Origin: Bretschneidera sinensis | Lineage: Eukaryota; Streptophyta; Magnoliopsida; Brassicales; Akaniaceae | Length of the DNA: 64,000 nucleotides | Reading direction: 5' to 3' | NCBI GenBank assembly: GCA_023935145.1 | Contig: CM043699.1 | Coordinates: 145,437,536-145,501,535, forward strand | In this document: piece by piece, positions 10,656-22,372 of the stretch | How the letters are laid out: the number at the start of each line of letters is the position of its first letter | Numbering within the stretch: the first letter of the stretch is position 1 | Notes under the pieces: model-generated | Told to the model about the DNA's origin: nothing | The model's input: the letters and a program-made list of their open reading frames with translations, nothing else | The model's database searches: none | Program-made: the position numbers and the translations under genes

Positions 10656-11541
10656 TTAATAGAGACAAACAAAGGCTTACTCAAAAAATCTTATATAATA
10701 TAAAAAATCTAATCAAAATAAATACTAAAAAAAATTAAAATTAGATCTTCAGCAAAACTAAATTTTAGGAGAATTTATTTAGAATCTCTACTTCATAATA
10801 TAATTCATATATCTTTGACAAATCTACATTCAGTCACAAAACTATTACTATTTTGATTGCGATTGATGAAACTAGAAGTTGACAGACGGAAAATACAAGC
10901 TTTTTTACTGCTTAAAAAACTTAGTAATAGAAATTTTCTTAGCAAAATAATTAAAAGGATGAGAATTTGCGCTGGGGAGATGCACATTTCATAAAAAAGA
11001 AAATTATTATGTAATTAAAAATAATTAATTTACATTCTCTTTTCCTCATCTAATTAGGTTTAATTTTAGTCTATTTAATATCAAGTCGTTTACAACAAAA
11101 TTATTAATCTATATGAACAAATATTTCCACAAATAATTAATTAATTGGAAAAATAAATAAAGATTGATGATAATTGAATTTAAAATATTGTTTTATCTAT
11201 TTAAATATTTGATGGGATTTACAATTCACAACTCTATATAAACAAAGGTTTTGCGAATAAAAAAATTACATGTAATTAAATCAATAAATTAATTTTTTAT
11301 TTCAATAAAATAATTAATTTCTAATCTGTACAAGAAAGTCGTTTAAAAATAATCATTACTCTATATAAACAATTTTTATCAACAATTAATTACAATATAA
11401 TGCAATTAAAACAAATTCTAATTAATTTGACAAACATTTAATTACAATATAATGGTTCTAAATAAAATAAATATATTAATATATTGGGTTTACTTGTGTT
11501 AGAATAAAATTAATATTTCTTAATATTATTAGTTTTAGAGG
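10656..11541. other. AT-rich intergenic sequence
   Basis: Strongly AT-biased with 'aattaatt' runs and no supported gene. The ORF 10805-10987 (-) has no family features. Confidence 0.35.
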
Positions 11542-12547
11542 TGTAAACTGAGGTTTCAACCCAAGAGGGGGTGAATTGGGTTTTTAAAAACTTTCGCGGA
11601 ATAAACACAAGTTTATAAAAACATATAAGCAACAAGCAATTAAACAAGTAATGTGCTGTAAATAAAGAATTTAAGGAGTAGAGAATGTAAACTCAGATTA
11701 TAATAGTTCGGCAATATCGGATTCGTTTCGACCCTACGTCTACTCTCTTCAAGGAACCTTCTTGAAGTAATCCACTAAGAAACTTAGTCGTACAACTTCA
11801 CCGGTGTTGTACAAACCTTACAATCTCTTCCTCTCGGAAGCTATCTCCTTACTCTCGGAAGTAATCCCCTTCCTTTCGGAAGTAATCCCCTTCCTTTCGG
11901 AAGTAATCCCCTTCTTCTCTGAAGTAATCCCCTTACAATAAATGCTGTAAAGTAAATGGTAGAGAGACAGCAAATGAAAGCTTATACAACTGAATAATGT
12001 CTCTCTTTCAAAGTAAAGCTTGAAGAATGACTCAACATGAGTATTTCAAAGTTTTTTTGAGTTTCAAAGAATGAATGACTTGATTGTGTGTGTTCTTCTC
12101 TTTTTTAATTTCTTCCCCTCATTGTTGAATGCTGAATTGAGTGGGTTTATATAGCCATCAATTAATATGGCTGTTAGACTTTAATTTGAATTGATTGTGC
12201 CTTTAAAATCTCAGATTACGAATCTCAACGGTCATATTTTTGAACTACCAGTCGACTGGGTCGTGATACCAGTCGAGTGGGTCCTCTTTAAAAATCATAT
12301 TTTTACTGCTACAGTGTTACCAGTCGACTGTACTATTCACCCGGTCGACTGGGTCACTGTTTGAGCGCTGCTACAGTATTTTCAGGATGAACAGTGTTTT
12401 CAGCATCAATTTTCTTCATATCTCTTTATTCTTTTTGGATTTTTGAGTTTCAAAAAATCTCTTAATTGAATCAAACTTTCTTGCACATTAAACACACGAG
12501 TTAAACACTTCAAAAGTGTTTTGTTATCATCAAAATTAATCTAATCA
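11542..12547 (-). repeat. Solo LTR, Sirevirus-like copia, minus strand
   Basis: Read on the minus strand it begins TGATTAGATTAATTTTGATGATAAC and ends GGTTGAAACCTCAGTTTACA. It parallels the LTR at 35099-36406: both have a 'gtggacgtagg / gtagacgtagg' block followed by 'ttgccgaac' and a 'tttaca/tttgca' block before 'ctc.tctcc', and both end in an 'aacccaattca'-type segment. It also carries CAGTCGACTG motifs (12250, 12310, 12345) and five 23-24-bp repeats of 'ctcggaagtaatcccctt' type (about 11828-11937). No internal coding sequence adjoins it. Borders are approximate and no target duplication was found. Confidence 0.6.
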
Positions 12548-13076
12548 ATTTCTTGATTAAGTCATTTTTGGTGATGACAAAACATATTACAAATTTAAGC
12601 ATAATATGTGTGCAAGATATATGAAGAATGATATATTACAAATGCTCAAGTAATTTTCTATGTCAACATGAATTCTTCTTAAATTCAATTAGAGAATGTT
12701 AAGTATTGAGTCCAATTAATTTATTTGCATTTAATAGAATCACTTGGAGATTTTATATCTTCAAGTAATTAAGACTATATAATAAAATGTAATGCAAATA
12801 TAATTCGCTCTTAAAAATTGAAATGCTTACAAAGTGTATCTTAGGATTCAAACCTATAATTTATCCCTATTAACTTTGAAGTTGCATTTAAATTATTTTC
12901 ATTGAATTTGATCTTTTGGAGAGCTTATTGACTTTTGAGATCATCAACTTTGATTCACCAATTTCTACAATCTTGATCTCCTTTGATGTATAAGCACTAT
13001 TAACAATCTGTATGATTTAAGTAATATTCATTAGTGCTTAATTAAGATTTTTGTCACTATCAAAATCATTCAGGAT
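12548..13076. repeat. Two copia LTR-start-like ends facing each other
   Basis: The left end reads 'tcatttttggtgatgacaaaac' on the plus strand and the right end reads 'ttttgtcactatcaaaatcat', i.e. 'atgattttgatagtgacaaaa' on the minus strand. Both resemble the first 30-40 bases of Sirevirus-like LTRs, in opposite orientation. The interior does not form a longer inverted repeat that I can see. Confidence 0.35.
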
Positions 13077-13810
13077 CAACAAGAGGCTATATACAAATAT
13101 GTCAAATAAGAAAAAAAAAATTACTCTAGATAAACAAGTTTTTCTACATGTAATTCACTAATATGTGATTAAATCAATAAAATTGACCATCAAAATAAAT
13201 ATTGATATGGACTAAATCACGAATATTCTTATATATTTAAACATTTAATGAAATTTTTATCTAAATTATACAAATTTGTTAGTGTAATTGATTTTATTTC
13301 ACCGAATTCCCAATATTATAAATATGGATATTGTATTTTATTTCTTTTTCATTGAAATCAATTTATAATATTTTTTCTTTGTTCATTACAAATAAAATAA
13401 ATAAATGATTACGTGCGATCTTGTTCGCGTACAACGAACTTATAATAATGGCTAGACAGAGATGACCTTAACAACAATTACTTATATCCTTCATATCTTT
13501 AATAATAAAAATACTATTTTTAATTATATATTAAAAGGAAAACCCTTTTGAAGGCTAAATTTCCTATTTATAAGAGCAACCAGCTTCTTTTATAAAAACG
13601 ATATAGCACTATTGAAAAATTGCATGACTCTCTCCATGGTCGTAGGCCCAATTGGCTAAGGCATCCGTAATATTATTACCCTCCCTGTAAATATGAGAAA
13701 GATGGATAATAGAAGGAATAAGAGACTTTTATCTCTCACATAATGTATGTACGAGTTCAGTTTTCATCTTTTATTTTTTTTATCATTGATGAAAGGATGT
13801 AATATCAATC
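13077..13810. other. Intergenic sequence
   Basis: AT-rich with no supported feature. 'ggtcgtaggcccaattggctaaggcatccg' near 13640 looked tRNA-like but does not fold as one. Confidence 0.3.
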
Positions 13811-14010
13811 ATTTATATATATAAATCTCATATGTTAATTGTGGCCGAATTTTTTGGAGTAAAAGCGGGCTTATTCTTATTTTAATTGTCACGTCATCAT
13901 TCAAGAGTACAAATTGCAATAGGATAAGCAATAACTAAAAAAAATGTTTGTTTTGGTTCTAGTAGTGCAAGGAATACAAAATTTAATAGAAGAAAGATTG
14001 TTCTTGATCT

Positions 14011-14069
<59 letters not shown>

Positions 14070-14397
14070 CCTTTCAAAAAGAACAATAAAGAGAAAACTA
14101 CAGCAGAGCATAAGGGAGAGAAAGCTACAACAGACAAAGCTGTACAATAAACAAATCCCTGTAAAAGGTTAATACTAATTTTATTCTAGGCTATTGTATT
14201 TTCTCAATTAAATTTGTGGTAGCCTAGATTTAGGTGTATATGAGGATTTGGACGAAAGGAGTTTTATCTCTCTTGATTTGTACTCCAATTTTGATTATAG
14301 TGAAATATCTCACCATCGTCCGTGGACGTAGGAGTTTTAACTCCAAACCACGTAAATTTTTTGTGTCTATTTATTTTTTCATTGCTTTATTCTTAAC
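13811..14397 (+). repeat. Probable 5' LTR of a Tnt1-like copia relic
   Basis: The right end is 'tggacgtaggagttttaactccaaaccacgtaaatt..tgtgtctatttattttttcattgctttattcttaaca', the typical end of Tnt1-type LTRs. It is followed by 'cttgtattggagctatcg', a decayed form of the initiator-tRNA primer site TGGTATCAGAGC. A (TA)n tract interrupts it at 14015-14065. The left border is not resolved. Confidence 0.5.
14015..14065. repeat. (TA)n microsatellite
   Basis: About 25 uninterrupted TA units. The two ORFs that read through it, one on each strand, are artefacts of the repeat. Confidence 0.95.
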
Positions 14398-14464
14398 AAA
14401 CTTGTATTGGAGCTATCGTTAAAATCGATCTGGACACACAATGTCTTTTACCACTTTGTACGAG

Positions 14465-15520
14465 ACACAGAAAGTTTGATGAAACCAACAGTTTTAATCT
14501 TTGACAAGTAAAGATGCAAACCGTATTAATCCAAAAGGATTTGAAAAAGGCGCTGCTAAAGAAAAATAAGATGCCTAATACGATGACAGATGAACAGAAG
14601 TTAGAGATAGATGAGAAAGCTTTGACTATAATTCAGTTGTGTTTGTCAGATGGAGTTTTGCATGAAGTCCCTGCAAAGAAAACTGTTACTGACTTATGGA
14701 ATAAATTAGAGTCTATATACATGGCAAAATCTCTCACCAACAAATTGTTCTTGAAGCAGCAATTATATTTGTTGCGTATAGTAGAAGATATGTAAATGAA
14801 ATCCCATGTTGATGAATTTAATTCCATTATTACTAATTTGAATTCAATTGAAGCTAAATTAGATGATAAAGATCAGGTCTTGCTATTGTTGTGTTCTTTA
14901 CCACCATCGTTTATACACTTTAGGGAAACTTTTTTGTTTGGTAGAGATCCAATTTCTTTAGAAGATGTTAAAGCTTCATTATTTTCTAAAGAATTGCTTG
15001 AGCAACATATGTCTGTGAATAATGATGAGAAACAGAGTCAATGTGATGCTCTAGTAACTAAAGATTATAGAGGCAAATCTAGATAACAAAGGTTCAGGTA
15101 ACAGTAGCCAAAAATTTCGATCTAAGTCCAGAAATAAGAATGTGATATATCATTATTGTAAGAAAAATTGACATTACAAGTCTGAGTGTTGGAATTTAAA
15201 AAAAAAATTAAGAATTAAACAATCAGAATCAATGTCAAAATCGAGGTCAGAATCGGGATAGGAATCGGAAAGAGAAAAACCCGAAGCTAATGTTATTGAA
15301 GAAGACTCTGATGACTATGATCATGTTTTTATTGCCAGTGGTAATGAGTTCTTTATATCTTATTGGATTATGGATTCAACTTGTTCTTGCCGTATTTACC
15401 AAAATAAGGATTGGTTTTCAGAATATGAGCCTTATGACGGAGTTGTATTGCTGGGTGATAATGCATCTCAAAAAGTACTGGTATAAGAACTGTCCATATT
15501 AGACTGTATTTTTATTTTTG
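14465..15520 (+). pseudogene. Copia gag-protease relic (Tnt1-like)
   Basis: Reads through stops and shifts as a copia Gag. Pieces are 'KFDETNSF' then 'MQTVLIQKDLKKALL' (14514), 'ALTIIQLCLSDGVLHEV', 'LWNKLESIYM', then after a stop at 14792 'KSHVDEFNSIITNL', 'LLCSLPPSF' and 'SKELLEQH'. A zinc knuckle of the CX2CX4HX4C class follows at about 15150-15195 but has lost its second cysteine: the frame runs Y-H-Y-C-K-K-N, stop, H-Y-K-S-E-C-W. Next comes a protease-like block 'WIMDSTCSCRI' (about 15364) with the DST form of the aspartic-protease motif and 'WFSEYEPYDGVVLLGDNA'. It ends near 15520 with no integrase or reverse transcriptase. Clearly dead; truncated on the right beside a CACTA end. Confidence 0.8.
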
Positions 15521-16084
15521 TTGTAATGTTGTCAATATTCTTATTAGAAATTGAATTTTTTAGATTTTACTTTGTTATTGATGATTTAATGCTATTAATG
15601 CTGATAAAATTTGAGCAAAATTGTAAAATTGCTCTATTGAAATCTGTAATTTGTAATTTGACATATTTTTTTATTTATCATAAAATTGAATTAACAAGGA
15701 ATTTAAAAAAAATTAATTCTTATCTGCAATGGACGATCCATCGCTGATAACAAAAAATTTTAGTGGCAAATAGATTTTTCATAATTATCAGCGATGAAAT
15801 TCAATTAGTATCTACAATGGAGTGCAAAGGAAATCTGTTGCAGATATTATTATTAAAATAGTATTTTTATTAGTTTATTAATTTTAAATTATTTGAGTAA
15901 ATGCGACTTATATGCGATAGAGTTTGCACAGAATCTGTTGCAAATAATTATTCTTTGCAACGGATAAATATACGGTTGCAAATAACGACATCAACGACTA
16001 CGTTTATTGCAACAAAATTTCTGCGATGGAAAGGGAAGTATTAGCAATGAAAATTTCATCGCTGATACTCAATTTTCTTGTAGC
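15521..16084. mobile_element. Terminal part of a CACTA-type DNA transposon
   Basis: The right edge reads 'tttcatcgctgatactcaattttcttgtag'. Its reverse complement, CTACAAGAAAATTGAG, is the CACTACAAGAAAA terminus of plant CACTA elements with the first bases altered. Upstream are many short subterminal repeats in both orientations of 'catcgctgat' / 'atcagcgatg' / 'ctgcaatgga' (15725-16075), as expected for CACTA subterminal regions. No transposase coding is seen here, and the left terminus was not found. Confidence 0.55.
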
Positions 16085-16252
16085 AAATTTAATCATGCAT
16101 TAATATTTAAACTTTAAAATATACTGCTATCAGAAATTCAGAATAGAGATTCGTTATACCAAATCAAACTGTTGTTCTTTTCCAAACAAATAAAATTATA
16201 ATGTTTTGATTGAGTATGAGCTTCCAAATCAGCAATGAACAATGGTATTTTT

Positions 16253-17530
16253 TGTAACGACTCATCTCGGGTTGGTCACCCCCGAGACATGTCATCACAT
16301 TTTGAAAATCTTAGCATGACACATATATGCAATAACTAAAATAATACTATATAAATTTTTTTTACATCAATCCTCAACCATCAACAAGGGAGGTACATCA
16401 ATATGACATTTATTTAGACATAATATACAACGTAAAATGCAAGAGTATTTACAAACAAAATTTTTGTTTTATGTTCTCACTAGTATGAGGATGTTGACAC
16501 GTACATGGCTTACAAAAAGATGATTTCGTCTGACTCTCAACCCACCAGACTATTTGTCATGTCTGCTGCCTGAAATCATTGTACAATGAGGGATGAGCTT
16601 TACAAGCTCAGTGAATTAAATTTACTAAAAGTATTCAATTTGCTAAAATAGTTTTTTAATATTTAATCATTTATTTCTCATATGACTGGATAATAGCATA
16701 TAGTCTAACATTTAAATAATTATTATCACATCATACTTTTATGTCTTTTCTCACTGTAACTGTCTCTCTCTGTGAGACTCATTCATCTATAATTAATTTC
16801 ACAATAATACACCACACATCAGCATTTCAATAACGCAATTAATATTTAAAACAGATGCAATGCATAAATTATTATTATTATTAGGGAACGTCTTCCCACA
16901 TGTCGAGATGTTTTTATTATCTTAGACCGACCCCCTCCTTGTTCTTTTCTTTCCAGCATATACCGGCTGTAATGGTGTCCTTTTTATTTTCAACATATAC
17001 CAGCTGTCACGGTTTTTCAATTAGACCAGCCCATTCTTGGTTCTTTTATTTAATACATATTCATATGAACAACGATATGAAATATGCATATGAACAGTAA
17101 TATAACAATAACATGAATTCAAAATATTTAAATTTAACCATCCTGTCTTTCCTCAAATTTCTGCTTGATAAATTTCACAAATTTCTTCTCATTTATCACA
17201 TCAATTCATTTACCAAAACTCATCAAGAATTTTATTTATCACCATCATTATTAAATCGACTCATTATTCTAATAATATTTCTTCTCACATAATAAGTTTC
17301 TACGTGTCCAAAATTCATATCATATCTATTAACCAAATCTTTATCTATCACCAAAACATAAGCTAATAATTTATTTTAATATTATCACTAGATTTATTAT
17401 TTTTTATTTAGATTACTCAAAGTAAATCCAACTCACCACGTAGTACTTAAAGCTACTCGTGGATCACCTCCTTGCCTTTCCCCTTCTTTTCAGAAATATC
17501 TCATGGTTGCTGATCGTCAACACTTGACAT
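16253..17530. repeat. LTR-like dispersed repeat, copy 2
   Basis: Begins TGTAACGACTCATCTCGGG and matches 602-1965 in the same orientation to 'cttaaagct.ctcgtggatcacctccttgcctttcc' at about 17445-17485. No coding domain. It probably extends further right, where the two copies become too AT-rich to align by eye. Confidence 0.6.
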
Positions 17531-19929
17531 CATATTTATATTAAAATTTTAATTTATTCTTCAATACGTTATAAACCACACCCTTTAAAAAGTCCCACTT
17601 TGACTTTCGAGAAATTTCATGAATGTTAAAAATTAAAAAATAAACATTATGTTATTATCTTTTATTTTTCTAATAGCTTTTCGTGACTTTCTATAAAATT
17701 CTCTCATAACCACTTTAAAATTTTATTCTTTCAATATTTTTTTAAGTCCCTAAGTATTTAAAAAAACGAATAATTGAAAAAAAATTAAACAAAATATGTT
17801 AAATATATATTTACGTTTCCGTATAAACGTGTGTATATATATATATATATATAAAAAAGTTGCTGCACAAAAATCTCAACAGAAACTTGGCAACTCAGCA
17901 CCTTAATTCTCCCAAAAATCTCCACGAAATGACCACTTGCACTGCATGCAAAAGCCTCACTTTACAATTGGCAAATGCAAACTTAATTTGGCAGCAGGTG
18001 ATTTGGCAGCAGGTGGCACGTTTTGTTTTTTTAAAAACTTTTTTTTTCTTCCTCTTTCCTTGTTTTCTTGTTCTGGGACGTTCCTGAACCGTTTTCTATT
18101 TTTGCTTTTTTTTTTTCTTGTTTTCTTATTTTCAGACGTTCCTGAACGTCTTTTTTTTAAAAAAATTTTGTTTTATTTGAATTAAAATTTTCGTATTTAA
18201 ATATATATTATTTTAACTTTATATTATATTTATTAAATTATTTATTTATTTTTACTTTACACTTTTAACTTCTTTCGTTTTTTGTGAATGTTACAATTAT
18301 TTTATCTTGTGATGGTCCGACTGAAAAAAGTTTTTCCAATTGTGTATTTTTAAAATATTTAAATTTATCATTAATTTTTACAACTTTAAAAAGCTCATTA
18401 ATACTGATCACTATTATAAATAATTTAACTGTTGTAAATGAAAATTTTACAAATAGAATCTTACAAAATTAGTATAAAAAATTCACTTAAGTTTTGTCTT
18501 TCGAGGAATAGTTTGAAACCAATTTGTTATAGATTTTACAAACCAGCTTACGTTTTATTGGAATCGAATCAAAATAGAATTTAATTAATTTTTAAATAAT
18601 TTTATTGTTTATGGATGGTTTTTATTAATAATGTTAATTTTTAATCTCATATTTTCATTAATGTTATCAATAAAATTTTTTAAAATTATTAATAAAATTT
18701 TTGATTAATTTAAATCAATAAGTTTAAACCTGAATTAATTAAAAAATTTTGCTTTGCATGTGATTGGATTAATTGGTCCTGTTAATTATTGCCATGTGTC
18801 AAAATTAAAGAGTCTCAACCATGACTGGCTTGATCCCGTTAACAAACGGCCTGATATAGATAGATGAGAATTGGAAGGAGGCAAATATAGACGAGTGTTG
18901 ATGCCTCTTTCATATTCTGTTACTATTAGCTTTCTCATTTTTAGTAACCTTTCATATAGGTCCCTGTCAAGACAAATCGTGGATGCTTTTGATTTGTGGC
19001 CTTGAAAAATGCTTAACTTTCTTTGCTATACCCTAGGATTGAGACTAGTGTCTAAACCCACCCCATTCGGAATTCAAGTAAAAAAATGTAAATCAAACTA
19101 ACTAGGTAGTAGCTCATATATTAAAGAATGGTGATGCTACATAATCGAGTTTATGAGAGTTATTATGTAATCAGAAAAATTCATTAATAATCACGAGAAA
19201 ATTAAATAGTAACTTTGATATTTAAATTTTTTTTAAAATTTTTTTGGTATTCGTAAATACATAAATGATTGAGATTGTATTTTTATTCACGAGAGACACC
19301 AGTTAAGTTGTCTTTCACGTAGCATGCTGATGCAAATGGTGCATTTGCTTGTTGGTGATGGTTAAAAATGGAGAACATATCAACATAGACAGTTGTATCT
19401 CTGAACTATTTAAGCATGACAGTCTAGCACAGAGTTAAATTGAGAAGAAAGAATGAAAAATATTGTAGCAATGTCACATAAGATTTCAAAATGAATATCT
19501 TTAATCTCATGAATCTCCACAAGTGAGTAGAAAACACTTATTATTAAATAGATAGAAAGAATATTTAACTTGCTTAGGATCTATTTTGAATCTTCCATCA
19601 ATAGCAAGATTACTCCTTAACTAAGCAATTTGGCACTTCATCTTCTTGTTCTCAGAAACAGGCCTAGTAAGGGACCAAAGGTAGCCATGACCTCCCTCAA
19701 CTTCCCTAAGAAAATATATTACTAGTGCATATATGCTCCTAAAAATATTGCTTCTTTATTTTTATAGTATTGGCCCCTCCCTCCAGTAAAGGAAATTAAT
19801 CAAGTGGGTCCAAAAGATAATTAATGAAGTCAAACTCTTGTAAAGTCTCCAATCAAAACAACTGATTCTCCAATTAGTACACAACGACTGATAGCATATT
19901 GAGATACAGCCAATAAGGAATTAGAAAAT
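17531..19929. other. Intergenic, AT-rich
   Basis: A (TA)n run lies at about 17835-17853. Two near-copies of 'cttg.tttcttg.tctgggacgttcctgaac' / 'cttattttcagacgttcctgaacg' lie at about 18060-18150, a short imperfect tandem repeat. The ORFs at 17860-18472 overlap in different frames with no recognisable family. No gene is supported to 19929. Confidence 0.35.
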
Positions 19930-20720
19930 CTAGTTTATTAAGATAGCCAACAAAAACAACTGTTGGGGTAAATTTATGAGAAATGTTTATCAAAAGGAAT
20001 AAAGAGAATAAGAGAAATGTCTATAAGGAAGGATCAAGTTGTTTTTCTTAAGATTTCGCCTCTCACCGGTACAAGAAAGTTTTTGATGAATTTCTTTCAA
20101 GATACAAGGAAACTCTATTGTTGTTCTGCACTTTGCGCTCTTGAAAAACAACTCACAGCAGCTTCTATGAGTTTATGGATGAAAAACACTTATGTTTGAA
20201 AATTTGCAGGATTTCTAAACATAAGTAAATCAGTTTTTTTAGAGAAAAAGAAGAAGAATAAGAAAGGAAAGTCTGAATTCTGTAAATTATGACAGATTAT
20301 GACAGTTAAACTCCATTTTAAAGTGTTTAATTAGTATATTTTCATAATAGACACTTTGGTTCAGTAGTAAACTGACTTAACTAAGTGTCTTTTCTCAAAA
20401 TAAACTTTAGTTCATGAGCAACTGTCATTTAACGTTATGAAAATTCAATTTTTTTGAACATTCAGTCGATTGAATCATTTGTTCAGTCGACTGAACAAAT
20501 AAATCATTTGTTCTGTCAACTTACCAAGTAACAAAGTTTTTGCCTTCCATTCAGTCGACTAGATTAAATCAATTGTCCAGTCGACTGTATCAACTCCCAT
20601 GAGTCAAACTCATTTTTTCTTTTTTCTTTTCTCATTTCCTATGATTTTCTAAAACATCACAAACTTAAAATCAAGTTTATTCCTAATTTTACTAGCAATT
20701 GAGATTAAAACTATCTTAAT
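19930..20720 (-). repeat. Copia LTR-like fragment with repeated CAGTCGACTG
   Basis: Carries five to six copies of CAGTCGACTG or one-base variants between 20462 and 20590, in the same style as the solo LTR at 11542-12547. Borders and family are uncertain; the short ORF at 20017-20199 has no support. Confidence 0.4.
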
Positions 20721-21839
20721 ATTCTAATAAAATAAATACAATATTTACCAAAAAATGATACATCATACTAACCTCTTTGCATGTTGTGGTATACTGATGA
20801 ACCCCCCATGTGGTGAACCATCTCATTACTTGCCCTTCGCCTGATCGAAGATGAGACTATGGAACACGCCTGTCACGTATCCTATCCCCCCCTCCCCCTC
20901 ACATCACACAACCCCTCCTAATGTGGTTGTCTCATCCCATGCTCACTCCATTCCTTCTATTTGTTTACATCTCCTATGTCCAAAAGTTTTTTGACTTTTT
21001 CTTTGAAGTTTTGATAAAGTGTCTGATAGGTTCCTAGTTGCAAAATGTGGTCAAAGATATCTCTAGCCCTATCTTGCACCTCTTGATTCTGAAACCTATA
21101 ATGGTTCTTAAAAGAAAAAATAAAAAAAAGTGGATTACTTGCAACTAGTTCTTATAAAGTATATATATTTAGCATGCATGTATAAGTAAAAACATACATT
21201 TAAAATTTAACAAGAAATAAAATGAATTATACAAAAAAAATTCTCCAAACAACGTCCCTTACAGGCTTTGGGTAATGGTTCCATGAAAGATAAGGATCAG
21301 GCATATGTCGGAAGTCCATATGGGAAATAGTAATCATGACCTTGTCACACCTAAAAAATTCCCTATAAACATCCCAAGCACATAGTCAATATCATAACAA
21401 TTATGATAAAAAAAAAACACACACATAGCCCCACTTTCAATAAAAAAAAATATGAGGACCTCGAGGATAGAGTGGTTAACAGGGTTCATAAAGCAACGTA
21501 TGTAAAGGGATCCAAAAGTTATGTAAGCCTTCTTCCAGCTCTGACATGCTCCTTAACACCGTCAGTAGCTACATATGATAAAAGTTGATAATTTAAGATA
21601 TATCTTGCCATAATTAAGGAAACAATTGAACATGTATAATGATTTCATGTTAGGAAATAGTCAGTTTATATACAAAGAATCTCCCTCAATAATGAGTTGT
21701 CCTATGCCTACGTTTTCAATACATCTTGCCATGTTAATAAACAATTTAATATAATTTTGTTATAATTAATGAAACAACTAAACATACATTAAATAAAATT
21801 TATGTTAATATGTGTTCAGTTTAATTTATACATCCAGAA

Positions 21840-21893
21840 AAACCCGACTCATCCATGGGTTGTCTTCTACCTCGACCTCTGGTCACCATCATG
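21840..21893 (-). pseudogene. Basic N-terminus of a possible second CACTA gene
   Basis: On the minus strand from 21893 the frame starts MMVTRGRGRRQPMDESG, a glycine/arginine-rich start like those of the second gene of some CACTA elements, 144 bp after the TnpD-like stop. Downstream the frame decays. Role inferred from order only. Confidence 0.3.
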
Positions 21894-22036
21894 TTTCATA
21901 TAACACAACAAATATGAAAAAAAATTGATACAAATAATTTAAAACTGATACAATAACAACAAAAAAAATTTATTCAATTTCTTAAATGTACAATTCATAC
22001 AACTAATACAATCATCAATATGCATGAATAAAACTT

Positions 22037-22372
22037 TTACCATTCAATGATCATATCCATGTTAGTATTAGAGTTGGTATCTTCTTCTTCTTCTTTTTCT
22101 TCTTCTTCTTCTTCTTCTTCTTCATGAAGAATACCTAGTATATACAGTTCATTGTCCGAAAGAACTCCATTTGGAAAAGGTGTTTCATGGAAATACTCTG
22201 TAACAATAGGCAATAGATCTTCAGCTGGATCTTCAGTTGGATCTTCATTGGAAGGAACATCAACATAACCCCTCGCTTTGGTTTTACAAACTGCCCACCA
22301 CAAATTCAACTCCAATGTTTTCATAATCCATACAAAACAGTTTGGTCCAAACCACAATAACCACACAAACAT
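22037..22372 (-). pseudogene. TnpD-like C-terminal relic with poly-Glu tail
   Basis: The 111-codon frame contains 'NLWWAVCKTKARGYVDVP' (about residues 24-41), reminiscent of the W-x-V-x-K-T-K-x-R-x-x-x-D-V-P end of the DUF4216 domain found in plant CACTA transposases. A neighbouring frame reads 'LFCMDYEN', resembling the usual QVFYV-D block just before it, so a frameshift is likely. A (CTT)n tract encodes a run of glutamates before the stop. I infer a dead transposase end; a short acidic host protein is less likely. Confidence 0.4.

Noticed and set aside
13630..13690. Possible tRNA-like sequence ('ggtcgtaggcccaattggctaaggcatccg')
   Set aside because: No acceptor stem or T-arm (GGTTCRA) at the right distance; cannot fold as a tRNA.
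13901..14150. Overlapping ORFs on both strands with long (YI)n stretches
   Set aside because: Direct product of the (TA)n microsatellite.
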